DNA from: Rhodococcus sp. CH91
GTDB lineage: Bacteria; Actinomycetota; Actinomycetes; Mycobacteriales; Mycobacteriaceae
Direction of reading: 5' to 3'
Length of the DNA stretch: 64,000 bases
NCBI RefSeq assembly: GCF_022554085.1
Contig: NZ_JAKFYR010000009.1
Location: 62,001 to 126,000 of the forward strand
A program made the translations under genes and the position numbers. Below, in pieces: positions 54,552 to 63,204 of this stretch. The notes under the pieces were generated by a model. The model was given only the letters and a program-made list of their open reading frames with translations, had not been told where the DNA came from and did no database searches. Position 1 is the first letter of the stretch; the number at the start of each line of letters is the position of its first letter.

Positions 54552-55760
54552 GTGCACGAGAGCGAGAGCCAGGACAATGCGGAGTTCGCAGCCACCGTAC
54601 GGCAGTGGCTCGAAGACAATCTGACCGGCGAGTTCGCCGAGCTCAGAGGTAAGGGCGGACCCGGAAGCGAACACGAATTCTTCGAACAGCGACTCGCGTG
54701 GGACCGTCACCTGGCGGCCGCCGGATGGACCTGTATCGGGTGGCCCACCGAGCACGGCGGCCGCGGTGCGAACATGGACCAGCGGGTGATCTTCCACGAG
54801 GAGTACGCGAAGGCGAATGCGCCCGCGCGCGTCAACCATCTCGGAGAGGAACTGCTCGGCCCCACCCTCATCGCCTTCGGGACCGAGGAACAGAAGAAGC
54901 GCTTCCTTCCGGGAATCCGCGACGTCACCGAGTTGTGGGCGCAGGGTTATTCCGAGCCGGGTGCCGGATCGGATCTCGCCAACGTCTCCACGACCGCGCG
55001 TCTGGTGGGTGACAAGTGGGTGATCAACGGCCAGAAGGTATGGACGTCGCTCGCCCACGTCGCGCAGTGGGCCTTCGTCGTGGCCCGCACCGAACCGGGC
55101 TCGACGCGGCATCACGGACTGAGCTTCCTGCTCGTCCCGCTCGATCAGCCCGGCGTGACGGTGCGTCCCATCCAGCAGCTCACCGGTACCTCCGAGTTCA
55201 ACGAGGTCTTCTTCGACGACGCCGTCACCGACGCCGATCTCGTCGTCGGTGCTCCCGGTGACGGATGGAAGGTCGCGATGGGGCTGCTGACCTTCGAGCG
55301 CGGTGTCTCGACGCTCGGCCAGCAGATCGGCTTCGCCCGCGAACTCGACGGTGTCGTCGAGATCGCACGAGCCACCGGTGCATTCGACGACGCGAGCATC
55401 CGGGAGAGGATCGCCCGGGCGCGAATCGGGCTGCGTGTCATGCGTGCTCACGCGCTGCGCACCCTCGGCGACGCCGATCCGGGCCAGGCGTCGGTCGCCA
55501 AGCTGCTGTGGGCGAACTGGCACCGGGATCTCGGTGAGCTCGCGATGGACGTGCAGGGCGCGTCCTCACTGATCGGCCCCGACCACGATCATGCCGGGAA
55601 TCCTTCCGACATCACGGATCCCGAGCATCTCGAACTCGCGGAGTGGCAGCGCCTGTTCCTGTTCACCCGCGCCGACACCATCTACGGCGGATCCAACGAG
55701 GTCCAGCGCAACATCATCGCCGAGCGCGTGCTCGGCCTTCCCCGGGAGGCACGTCCGTGA
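54552..55760 (+). CDS. fadE30: HIP-CoA dehydrogenase FadE30
   Basis: Acyl-CoA dehydrogenase of 402 aa, ortholog of Rv3560c by position. Introduces the double bond in HIP-CoA after FadD3. Complete ACAD: IGWPTEHGGRGANMDQRVIFHEEYAKANAPARV, AQGYSEPGAGSDLANVSTTARLVGDKWVINGQKVWTSLAHVAQWAFVVART, and RADTIYGGSNEVQRNIIAERVLGLPR. GTG at 54552 next to the operator. Overlaps the SDR by 4 nt (GTGA). Confidence 0.92.
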   Translation: MHESESQDNAEFAATVRQWLEDNLTGEFAELRGKGGPGSEHEFFEQRLAWDRHLAAAGWTCIGWPTEHGGRGANMDQRVIFHEEYAKANAPARVNHLGEELLGPTLIAFGTEEQKKRFLPGIRDVTELWAQGYSEPGAGSDLANVSTTARLVGDKWVINGQKVWTSLAHVAQWAFVVARTEPGSTRHHGLSFLLVPLDQPGVTVRPIQQLTGTSEFNEVFFDDAVTDADLVVGAPGDGWKVAMGLLTFERGVSTLGQQIGFARELDGVVEIARATGAFDDASIRERIARARIGLRVMRAHALRTLGDADPGQASVAKLLWANWHRDLGELAMDVQGASSLIGPDHDHAGNPSDITDPEHLELAEWQRLFLFTRADTIYGGSNEVQRNIIAERVLGLPREARP

Positions 55761-56572
55761 CCGCTTCACCCCAGACCACCTCGCCCCTCGCGACCCCGCC
55801 CGTCGAGACCCCCGGCCACGGCCTCCTCGCGGGCAAGAAGGTCGTCGTCACCGCCGCAGCCGGCACCGGGATCGGGTTCTCGTCGGCGCGACGTGCGCTG
55901 CTCGAGGGTGCCGACGTGCTCATCTCGGACTTCCACGAGCGCCGCCTCGGGGAAGCCGCGGACAAGCTCGCTGCGGAGTTCCCGGAGCAGCAGGTCGCGT
56001 CGATCGTGTGCGACGTCTCGTCCACCGAGCAGGTCGACGCGCTCATCACCGGATCGGCCGAACAGCTCGGACGTATCGACGTGCTGATCAACAACGCCGG
56101 CCTCGGGGGCGAGACCCCGGTCGTGGACATGACCGACGACCAGTGGGACCGTGTCCTCGACATCACCCTCACCAGTACCTTCCGCGCCACCCGTGCGGCC
56201 CTGCGGTACTTCCGCTCGGTCGATCACGGAGGTGTGCTCGTCAACAACGCGTCGGTCCTCGGCTGGCGTGCACAGCACTCGCAGGCGCACTACGCCGCCG
56301 CGAAGGCCGGCGTCATGGCCCTGACCCGCTGCTCGGCGATCGAGGCCGCGGAGTACGGCGTGCGGATCAATGCCGTCGCTCCCTCGATCGCACGGCACGC
56401 CTTCCTCGCGAAGGTCACCAGCGAGGAACTGCTCGACCGGCTCGCCTCCGACGAGGCGTTCGGGCGGGCTGCGGAGGTGTGGGAGGTCGCCGCCACCATC
56501 GCGATGCTCGCGAGCGACTACACCACCTACCTGACCGGCGAGGTCGTGTCGATCTCCTCCCAGCGCGCGTAA
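55757..56572 (+). CDS. ipdF: IpdF-like SDR dehydrogenase
   Basis: Short-chain dehydrogenase of 271 aa, in the position of Rv3559c (IpdF), which oxidises a ring hydroxyl of the HIP-CoA-derived intermediate. Rossmann motif VVVTAAAGTGIGFSSARRAL (about 28-47), NNAGLGG, catalytic VNNASVLGW and YAAAKAG (Tyr and Lys). GTG at 55757 coupled to fadE30. A 12-bp hairpin follows before kstR2. Confidence 0.86.
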   Translation: MTASPQTTSPLATPPVETPGHGLLAGKKVVVTAAAGTGIGFSSARRALLEGADVLISDFHERRLGEAADKLAAEFPEQQVASIVCDVSSTEQVDALITGSAEQLGRIDVLINNAGLGGETPVVDMTDDQWDRVLDITLTSTFRATRAALRYFRSVDHGGVLVNNASVLGWRAQHSQAHYAAAKAGVMALTRCSAIEAAEYGVRINAVAPSIARHAFLAKVTSEELLDRLASDEAFGRAAEVWEVAATIAMLASDYTTYLTGEVVSISSQRA

Positions 56573-56579
56573 CGTGCCC

Positions 56580-56609
56580 GTGAGCGCTCCCTCCGCGGGG
56601 AGCGCTCAC
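56580..56609 (+). terminator. Hairpin between ipdF and kstR2
   Basis: Perfect 12-bp stem GTGAGCGCTCCC / GGGAGCGCTCAC with a 6-nt loop, 7 nt after the ipdF stop and 24 nt before kstR2. It may attenuate read-through or protect the upstream message. Confidence 0.7.
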
Positions 56610-56632
56610 GGTGGCTTGAAAGGATGTCTCTC

Positions 56633-57244
56633 ATGACTCCCTCCCGCGACGACACCACCGGCAAGTCGGGACGCCGCGCCGAACTGCTCGCGATCGCCGC
56701 AGAGTTGTTCGCCTCACGGGGCGTGCGAGCAACGACCGTGCGCGACATCGCCGATGCGGCGGGAATCCTCTCGGGCAGCCTCTACCACCATTTCGATTCG
56801 AAGGAATCGATGGTCGACGAGATCCTGCGCGGCTTCCTCGACGACCTCTTCGACCGGTACCGCAAGATCATCGCTTCGGGACTGTCGTCCCGCGACACTC
56901 TCGCGGCACTCGTGACGACCTCCTACGAAGCGATCGACCGCTCCCACGCCGCGGTCGCGATCTACCAGGGAGAGGCGAAACACCTCGAGGGTGAGCGGTT
57001 CTCGTACATCGCCGAACGCAACACCGAGTTCCGTGAACTGTGGGTGGGTGTGATCGAACGGGGTATGGCCGACGGCTCGTTCCGTCCCGACCTCGATCTC
57101 GTACTCGTCTTCCGGTTCCTGCGAGACACCGTGTGGGTCGCGGTCCGCTGGTATCGGCCCGGCGGCGATCTCTCCATCGAACAGGTCGCCCAGCAGTACC
57201 TTTCCATCGTTCTCGACGGACTGTCGAACCCGAATCCCGAATAA
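56633..57244 (+). CDS. kstR2: TetR-family repressor KstR2
   Basis: Regulator of 203 aa matching KstR2 (Rv3557c) in length, order and helix-turn-helix (LLAIAAELFASRGVRATTVRDIADAAGILSGSLYHHFDSKESMVDEIL). KstR2 senses HIP-CoA. ATG at 56633 with GAAAGG 9 nt upstream; an ATG at 56624 directly abuts that site. Third gene of the fadE30 operon, so it represses its own transcription. Confidence 0.93.
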   Translation: MTPSRDDTTGKSGRRAELLAIAAELFASRGVRATTVRDIADAAGILSGSLYHHFDSKESMVDEILRGFLDDLFDRYRKIIASGLSSRDTLAALVTTSYEAIDRSHAAVAIYQGEAKHLEGERFSYIAERNTEFRELWVGVIERGMADGSFRPDLDLVLVFRFLRDTVWVAVRWYRPGGDLSIEQVAQQYLSIVLDGLSNPNPE

Positions 57245-57253
57245 GGAGCAATC

Positions 57254-58408
57254 ATGGCCGAGGCCTACATCGTCGATGCGGTACGCACACCGATCGGCAA
57301 GAAGAACGGCGGACTGTCCGGCGTGCATCCCGCCGATCTCGGCGCCCACGTCATCAAGGCCGTCGTCGAGCGCACGGGTATCGACCCGGCCGACGTCGAC
57401 GACGTGGTCTTCGGTTGCGTCGACGCCATCGGCGGACAGGCCGGCAACATCGCCCGCACGTCGTGGCTCGCCGCCGGTTACCCCCAGCACGTGCCGGGTG
57501 TGACCGTCGACCGTCAGTGCGGGTCGAGCCAGCAGGCGCTGCACTTCGGTGCGCAGGCGATCCTGAGCAACACCGCCGACCTCATCATCGCCGGCGGTGT
57601 CCAGAACATGTCGCAGATCCCGATCTCGGCAGCGATGATCGTCGGCCAGCAGTACGGATTCGACACACCCTTCGGTGGTTCGACCGGATGGACCGAGCGT
57701 TACGGCAGCGACGAGGTCTCGCAGTTCAAGGGCGCCGAGATGATCGCGGAGAAGTGGGATCTCAGCCGCGAGGAGCTCGAGAAGTGGGCACTGCAGAGCC
57801 ACGAGCGCGCCAAGGCTGCGATCGCCGAGGGCCGTTTCGAGAACGAGATCGTGCCGCTCGGTGACGCCGCCGTCGACGAAGGCCCGCGCGAGACCAGCCT
57901 CGAGAAGATGGCATCGCTGCAGACCCTCGTCGAAGGAGGCCGTCTGACCGCGGCGGTCGCGAGCCAGATCTCCGACGGCGCATCCGCCGTGCTGCTCGCC
58001 TCCGACGAGGCCGTGAAGAAGTACGGCTTGAAGCCGCGCGCCCGCATCCATCACCTCAGCGCTCGCGGCGACGACCCGATCTTCATGCTCACCGCCCCCA
58101 TCCCGGCGACGCAGTACGCGCTCGAGAAGGCGGGTCTGACGATCGACGACATCGACCTGATCGAGATCAACGAGGCGTTCGCTCCCGTCGTCCTCGCATG
58201 GATCAAGGAGATCGGCGCCGACCCGGCGAAGGTCAACGTCAACGGCGGCGCGATCGCTCTCGGCCATCCCCTCGGCGCGACCGGTACCAAGCTCATGGCG
58301 ACGCTCCTCAACGAGCTCGAGCGCACCGGCGGTCGTTACGGCCTGCTCACCATCTGCGAGGGTGGCGGCACCGCCAATGCGACGATCATCGAGCGCATCG
58401 CGGAGTAG
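57254..58408 (+). CDS. fadA6: Thiolase FadA6
   Basis: Acetyl-CoA acetyltransferase-type thiolase of 384 aa, ortholog of Rv3556c. Nucleophile Cys89 in [19 protein letters not shown], His in [17 protein letters not shown], and second Cys in [14 protein letters not shown]. Performs thiolytic steps in C/D-ring beta-oxidation. AAGGAG 6 nt before the ATG. Last gene of the rightward KstR2 operon. Confidence 0.92.
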   Translation: MAEAYIVDAVRTPIGKKNGGLSGVHPADLGAHVIKAVVERTGIDPADVDDVVFGCVDAIGGQAGNIARTSWLAAGYPQHVPGVTVDRQCGSSQQALHFGAQAILSNTADLIIAGGVQNMSQIPISAAMIVGQQYGFDTPFGGSTGWTERYGSDEVSQFKGAEMIAEKWDLSREELEKWALQSHERAKAAIAEGRFENEIVPLGDAAVDEGPRETSLEKMASLQTLVEGGRLTAAVASQISDGASAVLLASDEAVKKYGLKPRARIHHLSARGDDPIFMLTAPIPATQYALEKAGLTIDDIDLIEINEAFAPVVLAWIKEIGADPAKVNVNGGAIALGHPLGATGTKLMATLLNELERTGGRYGLLTICEGGGTANATIIERIAE

Positions 58409-58423
58409 TCACAGATCCGGACG

Positions 58424-58468
58424 ACGCCCCGAGGGCGGTGAGCATCGTGCTCACCGCCCTCGGGGCGT
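58424..58468 (+). terminator. Strong terminator after fadA6
   Basis: Perfect 21-bp stem with a TCG loop (left arm begins ACGCCCCGAGGG), 15 nt after the stop. Marks the right end of the KstR2 locus. Confidence 0.9.
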
Positions 58469-58550
58469 TGTGTCCACGTCCGTATCGGCGGCGGTATCCC
58501 TGCTGCCGAACAGGATCACCCTCACCGCCGGGCAGGACTACCCTCGAGGC

Positions 58551-58820
58551 ATGTGCCGGAACATCACGGAGCTGCGCGGGCTGGAACCGGCTGCGACCGC
58601 TGAGGAGATCGAAGCGGCCGCGCGTCAGTACGTCCGTAAGGTCAGCGGGATCACGAAACCCTCCGACACCACGCGTGAAGCCTTCGATCAGGCGGTCGCC
58701 GAGGTCGCGGCGACGACCACGCGACTACTCGGGGTGCTTCCCGATCGGCGGCAACCGCCGCCGACGGTTCCGCCACTGCGGCGGCCCGAGGTACGCGCGA
58801 GGATCGCGGCACGGGGCTGA
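58551..58820 (+). CDS. DUF2277 family protein
   Basis: Small protein of 89 aa: MCRNITELRGLEPAATAEEIEAAARQYVRKVSGITKPS matches the start of DUF2277, a conserved family of unknown function. Ends in a Pro/Arg-rich tail. ATG at 58551 preceded by CTCGAGG. Confidence 0.82.
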   Translation: MCRNITELRGLEPAATAEEIEAAARQYVRKVSGITKPSDTTREAFDQAVAEVAATTTRLLGVLPDRRQPPPTVPPLRRPEVRARIAARG

Positions 58821-58940
58821 TCGATTCCGGTTCCCGGACGCACGTGCGCGGGTAGCGTGACGCTGGTCGAAATCGTGCACGTTCGAGGGGCTTCGTCGCG
58901 ACCCCCGGGGGGCTTGGCGGCGGCCCGGTGAGGAGCCGAG

Positions 58941-61247
58941 ATGGCGGTCGAGCCCGCGCCGAGGACCAGCGAGGTCGAGTATCTCCGCACCGACCCCGAT
59001 CTTCCGCCGGTCGGTGTGATCGACCGGACGCCGATGTCGCCCACAGCCCGCATCGTCTTCGTGGTGCTCGCCGTCCTGGGTGCCGTCGCGTGGTCGATGA
59101 TCGCGCTGGTGCGCGGCGAGGAGATCAACGCGGTCTGGTTCGTCATCGCCGCTGTCTGTACCTATCTCGTGGCCTACCGGTTCTATGCGAAGTTCATCGA
59201 ACGTAAGATTGTGCAACCGCGCGACGACCGCGCGACCCCCGCCGAGGAACTCGAGAACGGCAAGGACTACATGCCGACGGACCGTCGGGTGTTGTTCGGC
59301 CACCATTTCGCCGCCATCGCCGGCGCCGGCCCGCTCGTCGGACCCGTTCTCGCCGCTCAGATGGGTTATCTCCCCGGCACGATCTGGATCATCGTGGGGG
59401 TCGTCTTCGCCGGAGCGGTCCAGGACTTCCTCGTACTGTGGATCTCCTCGCGCCGCCGCGGACGCAGTCTCGGGCAGATGGCCCGCGAGGAACTCGGTCC
59501 TGTCGGCGGTGTCGCCGCGATCGTGGCGGTTCTCGTCATCATGATCATCCTCATCGCGGTGCTCGCCCTGGTGGTGGTCAACGCCCTGGCGGAGAGCCCG
59601 TGGGGTCTGTTCTCCATCGCGATGACGATCCCCATCGCCCTGTTCATGGGCGTCTACCTCCGGTATCTGCGGCCCGGCAAGGTCGCCGAGGTGTCGGGCA
59701 TCGGTGTCGTGCTGCTGGTCCTGGCGATCGTCGCAGGCGGAGCCGTCGCCGAAACCGGCTGGGGCGAAGAATGGTTCACGTTGTCGCCGGTGACCATCGC
59801 GTGGCTGATGATCGCCTACGGATTCGCCGCCTCGGTGCTGCCGGTATGGCTGCTGCTCGCCCCGCGCGACTATCTGTCGACATTCATGAAGGTCGGCACC
59901 ATCGTCCTCCTCGCGATCGGCATCCTCGTCGCGCGGCCGAATCTGGAGATGCCCGACATCACGTCGTTCGCGATCGACGGTGACGGCCCCGCCTTCGCCG
60001 GATCGCTGTTCCCGTTCCTGTTCATCACCATCGCGTGCGGAGCCCTGTCGGGATTCCATGCCCTCATCTCCTCGGGGACCACACCGAAACTGCTCGAGAA
60101 GGAGAAGCAGACACGGCTGATCGGTTACGGCGGCATGCTCACCGAGTCGTTCGTCGCGATCATGGCGCTCGTCACCGCGTGCATCATCGACCAGCATCTC
60201 TACTTCGTGCTCAACGCGCCGGCCGCCCTCACCGGAGGCACACCCGAGACCGCCGCGGAGTACGTCAACGGGCTGGGTCTCGCCCCGCCCGACATCACCC
60301 CGGAAGAGATCGCCGGCGCGGCCACCGCGGTGGGCGAGGAGTCGATCATCTCCCGCACGGGTGGCGCACCGACGCTCGCGTTCGGCATGTCCCAGGTGCT
60401 GAGCGACCTGTTCGGCGGCGATGCCCTGAAGTCGTTCTGGTACCACTTCGCGATCATGTTCGAGGCGTTGTTCATTCTCACGACGGTCGACGCGGGAACC
60501 CGTGTCGCCCGGTTCATGCTGTCGGATTCGCTCGGCAACTTCGGGGGGCCTGCTCAGCGGTTCAAGGACCCCTCGTGGCGTCCCGGAGCCTGGTTCTGCT
60601 CCTTCGTGGTGGTCGCCGCGTGGGGTGCCATCCTGCTGATGGGAGTGACCGATCCGTTGGGCGGCATCAACACCCTCTTCCCCCTGTTCGGTATCGCCAA
60701 CCAGCTGCTCGCGGCGATCGCCCTGACGGTCGTGCTCACGATCGTCGTGAAGAAGGGATTGCTGAAGTGGGCCTGGATACCCGGGGTGCCCCTGCTGTGG
60801 GATCTCGTCGTCACGATGACGGCGTCGTGGCAGAAGATCTTCTCCGGCGACCGCGCCGTCGGCTATTGGGCGCAGCACCGGGCGTTCGTCGACGCGAAGA
60901 GCAGTGGCGCAACCAGTTTCGGGTCCGCGAAGACGGCGGCGGAGATGGAGGCCGTCATCCGCAACACCTTCATCCAGGGCACATTGTCGATCGTGTTCGC
61001 CGTGCTCGTACTGATCGTGGTGGCCGCCGGGGCAGTGGTGTGCATCAGATCGATCCGGGCCGGCGGAATGCCCACGACCGAGACACCGGCCGTGCCGTCG
61101 AAGATCTTCGCCCCGGCCGGCTTCGTGCCGACCCCGGTCGAGCGTGAGTTGCAGAAGGAGTGGGACGAGTTGATCGCGTCGGGCAAGGTGCGCGCTCCCG
61201 GTGCGGCGCATTCCGCGCCCGGTCCTCGGAATCGGGAGCATTCGTGA
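58941..61247 (+). CDS. cstA: Carbon-starvation protein CstA (peptide/pyruvate transporter)
   Basis: Polytopic membrane transporter of 768 aa with about 16-18 helices. CstA core: VSPTARIVFVVLAVLG-type N-terminus, GHHFAAIAGAGPLVGPVLAAQMGYLPGTIWIIVGVVFAGAVQDFLVLWISSRRRGRSLGQMA, GFHALISSGTTPKLLEKE and FEALFILTTVDAGTRVARF. Family members import pyruvate and/or peptides during starvation. ATG with GAGGAG upstream. Overlaps a YbdD-like small gene by 4 nt. Confidence 0.92.
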   Translation: MAVEPAPRTSEVEYLRTDPDLPPVGVIDRTPMSPTARIVFVVLAVLGAVAWSMIALVRGEEINAVWFVIAAVCTYLVAYRFYAKFIERKIVQPRDDRATPAEELENGKDYMPTDRRVLFGHHFAAIAGAGPLVGPVLAAQMGYLPGTIWIIVGVVFAGAVQDFLVLWISSRRRGRSLGQMAREELGPVGGVAAIVAVLVIMIILIAVLALVVVNALAESPWGLFSIAMTIPIALFMGVYLRYLRPGKVAEVSGIGVVLLVLAIVAGGAVAETGWGEEWFTLSPVTIAWLMIAYGFAASVLPVWLLLAPRDYLSTFMKVGTIVLLAIGILVARPNLEMPDITSFAIDGDGPAFAGSLFPFLFITIACGALSGFHALISSGTTPKLLEKEKQTRLIGYGGMLTESFVAIMALVTACIIDQHLYFVLNAPAALTGGTPETAAEYVNGLGLAPPDITPEEIAGAATAVGEESIISRTGGAPTLAFGMSQVLSDLFGGDALKSFWYHFAIMFEALFILTTVDAGTRVARFMLSDSLGNFGGPAQRFKDPSWRPGAWFCSFVVVAAWGAILLMGVTDPLGGINTLFPLFGIANQLLAAIALTVVLTIVVKKGLLKWAWIPGVPLLWDLVVTMTASWQKIFSGDRAVGYWAQHRAFVDAKSSGATSFGSAKTAAEMEAVIRNTFIQGTLSIVFAVLVLIVVAAGAVVCIRSIRAGGMPTTETPAVPSKIFAPAGFVPTPVERELQKEWDELIASGKVRAPGAAHSAPGPRNREHS

Positions 61248-61426
61248 TCGCGGCGCTGCGGCGTGCGTGGTGGTGGGTCGGGGCCTTCATGGGAGATCAC
61301 GACTACGCACGCTATGTCGCGCTGCATCGCCGACTGCACCCCGAACGGCCCCCGCTGAGCGAACGGGACTACTGGCGCGAGCGCCACGCCGCAGCGGAGA
61401 CGAACCCGGGGAGCAGATGCTGCTGA
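61244..61426 (+). CDS. YbdD/YjiX-like small protein paired with CstA
   Basis: Protein of 60 aa: VIAALRRAWWWVGAFMGDHDYARYVALHRRLHPERPPLSERDYWRERHAA has the DUF466 pattern of YbdD, encoded directly after cstA in many bacteria and required in E. coli for function of its partner. GTG at 61244 overlaps the cstA stop (GTGA), with GGGAG upstream. C-terminus ends in two cysteines. Confidence 0.86.
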   Translation: MIAALRRAWWWVGAFMGDHDYARYVALHRRLHPERPPLSERDYWRERHAAAETNPGSRCC

Positions 61427-61439
61427 TCGGGAGGCCGGT

Positions 61440-61784
61440 CTAGGTGCTGTCGTAGGTCGCGGCGAAGACGATGAAGACCACGAACAGCGCCGCGACGCCG
61501 AGGCCTCCGCCGATCACGGCGTCGCGCTGGTTGGACGCGGTTCCCTTGTCGACCCGCTCGAGTCCGATCCACCCGCACACGACGGCGACCACTCCGGCAG
61601 GGATGGTGACGATGTCCCCGACGAACGGCACGAACGCGAACAGGGCCGCAGCGATACCCGCGATCAATGCCGCACTACCGACACCGTTGCGGTAGGGAGG
61701 TCGAGTGAGGTGGTCGTCGGTCAACGCGGCTCCGGGTGCGGATCGTGGTTCGTGAGGGAAGACGGTACCCGGTCCATAGTGCAC
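61440..61784 (-). CDS. DUF4190-type small membrane protein
   Basis: Protein of 114 aa with a polar N-terminus and two helices (SAALIAGIAAALFAFVPFVGDIVTIPAGVVAVVCGWIGLERV and GGGLGVAALFVVFIVFAATY), the DUF4190 layout. GTG at 61784. Function unknown. Confidence 0.76.
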   Translation of the reverse strand: MHYGPGTVFPHEPRSAPGAALTDDHLTRPPYRNGVGSAALIAGIAAALFAFVPFVGDIVTIPAGVVAVVCGWIGLERVDKGTASNQRDAVIGGGLGVAALFVVFIVFAATYDST

Positions 61785-61847
61785 CCCCGGCGCCCGTACA
61801 GGACGCCTCCCGCGAGTTTTCGTCGCCGTGCCCCGTCCGGAGCGGTG

Positions 61848-62915
61848 TCAGCCGGACACTACGCGCACGTACAGCAACCTGTCGTCGGCGGCGAGCACCC
61901 CGAGCGCGGGAGAGTCCACCCGGATGAGATGTCCTTCGCGGACGATGCCGAGCACGATCTCCGGCAACTCGCGAGGGGGAACACCGACTTCGTGTGGTGC
62001 GACGCCGCGTTCGCTCACGGCGAAGCCGTCCTCGGGCGTCAGGAGATCCTCGATCATCTCCACCACGGTGGGGGTGGAAGGCGCCAGCCCCAGCAAGCGC
62101 CCGGCGGTCTCGGCGGACACCACGACCGAATCGGCGCCGGACTGACGCAGCAGATGGGTGTTCTCCGATTCACGGACTGCGGCGACGATCCGCGCCTGGG
62201 GCGCGAGCTGCCGGGCGGTGAGCGTGACGAGTACCGCGGTGTCGTCGCGGTTGGTCGCCACGATGATCGACGCGGCCCGGCGGGCCCCGGCCAGTTGCAG
62301 CACATCCGATTTGGTGGCCGAGCCCTGCACGGTGACCAGATCCTGACGCGACGCGATGTCCAGGCTGATCGGGTCGGTGTCGACGACCACGATCTCCGAG
62401 GGTGAATGTCCCTCGGCGAGCAGCGCATCGACGGCGCTGCGTCCTTTGGTGCCGTAACCGACGACGACGATGTGATTGCGCACGCGGCGGCGCCACCGCT
62501 GGATCTTGAACGCCTGCCGGGAGTTCTCGGTCAGTGCCGACAAGGTGGTGCCGACCAGGACGATGAGGAAGAACACCCGCAGCGGGGTGATGACCAGGAC
62601 GTTGATCAACCGGGCTTGGGGTGTGATCGGGGTGATGTCCCCGTAGCCGGTGGTCGACAGCGACACGGTGGCGTAGTAGATGCAGTCCAGCAACGACAGG
62701 GGGTTCTCCTGCACGTCGCGGTAACCGTCCCGGCCCAGGAACACCACGATCACGGCCACCGCCAGAGCGGCTACGGCGTAACCGATGCGGCGTGCGATCG
62801 CGCGTCCCGGACTGGTCTGTTCCTTCGGGACCCGCAGTACGCCTACGAGCGCGAAGTCCGGTCGGTCGGTGAGCGTGTCGGAGCGCCTCAGTGGCACCCG
62901 CAACCTACCGGCCAT
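61848..62915 (-). CDS. Potassium channel with TrkA-N/TrkA-C domains
   Basis: Ion channel of 355 aa: two membrane helices around the selectivity filter STTGYGDI (about 90-97 after the start at 62915), then a Rossmann TrkA-N domain (NHIVVVGYGTKGRSAVDALLAEGHSPSEIVVVDTDP) and a C-terminal TrkA-C-like region (ELPEIVLGIVREGHLIRVDSPALGVLAADDRLLYVR). ATG at 62915 (MAGRLRVPLRRSD) with GAAGG upstream is preferred; an ATG at 63002 would add a charged, non-family extension. Confidence 0.86.
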   Translation of the reverse strand: MAGRLRVPLRRSDTLTDRPDFALVGVLRVPKEQTSPGRAIARRIGYAVAALAVAVIVVFLGRDGYRDVQENPLSLLDCIYYATVSLSTTGYGDITPITPQARLINVLVITPLRVFFLIVLVGTTLSALTENSRQAFKIQRWRRRVRNHIVVVGYGTKGRSAVDALLAEGHSPSEIVVVDTDPISLDIASRQDLVTVQGSATKSDVLQLAGARRAASIIVATNRDDTAVLVTLTARQLAPQARIVAAVRESENTHLLRQSGADSVVVSAETAGRLLGLAPSTPTVVEMIEDLLTPEDGFAVSERGVAPHEVGVPPRELPEIVLGIVREGHLIRVDSPALGVLAADDRLLYVRVVSG

Positions 62916-63204
62916 CACGAAGCCTTCGGGGTGGTTGCCGGTGCGGTCGTCATCGAAGCGTCTCTTTCCGTTCTCACGATGGTCCCGATCATCGAACATC
63001 ATCGCGTCGTCCCGGCGCGGAACCGGGCGGGTATTCGTGTGTGCGCCGTCCCGGCGATCGCTGAATCGCCGGGATCCCCTTATGCTGGATCGGGTAGTTG
63101 TTTCCTACCGCAGAGAGAGCCATGAGACGCGCCAAGCGCAAACCTCGAAGACCCTCCCAGCCCCTGTGTGACGATTCGCCCGTCACCGCACATCGGATCC
63201 GGCC

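Noticed and set aside
58725-61241. 838-codon open frame on the minus strand
   Set aside because: Antisense to cstA; translation is a run of His, Arg, Asp and Gly with no family features.
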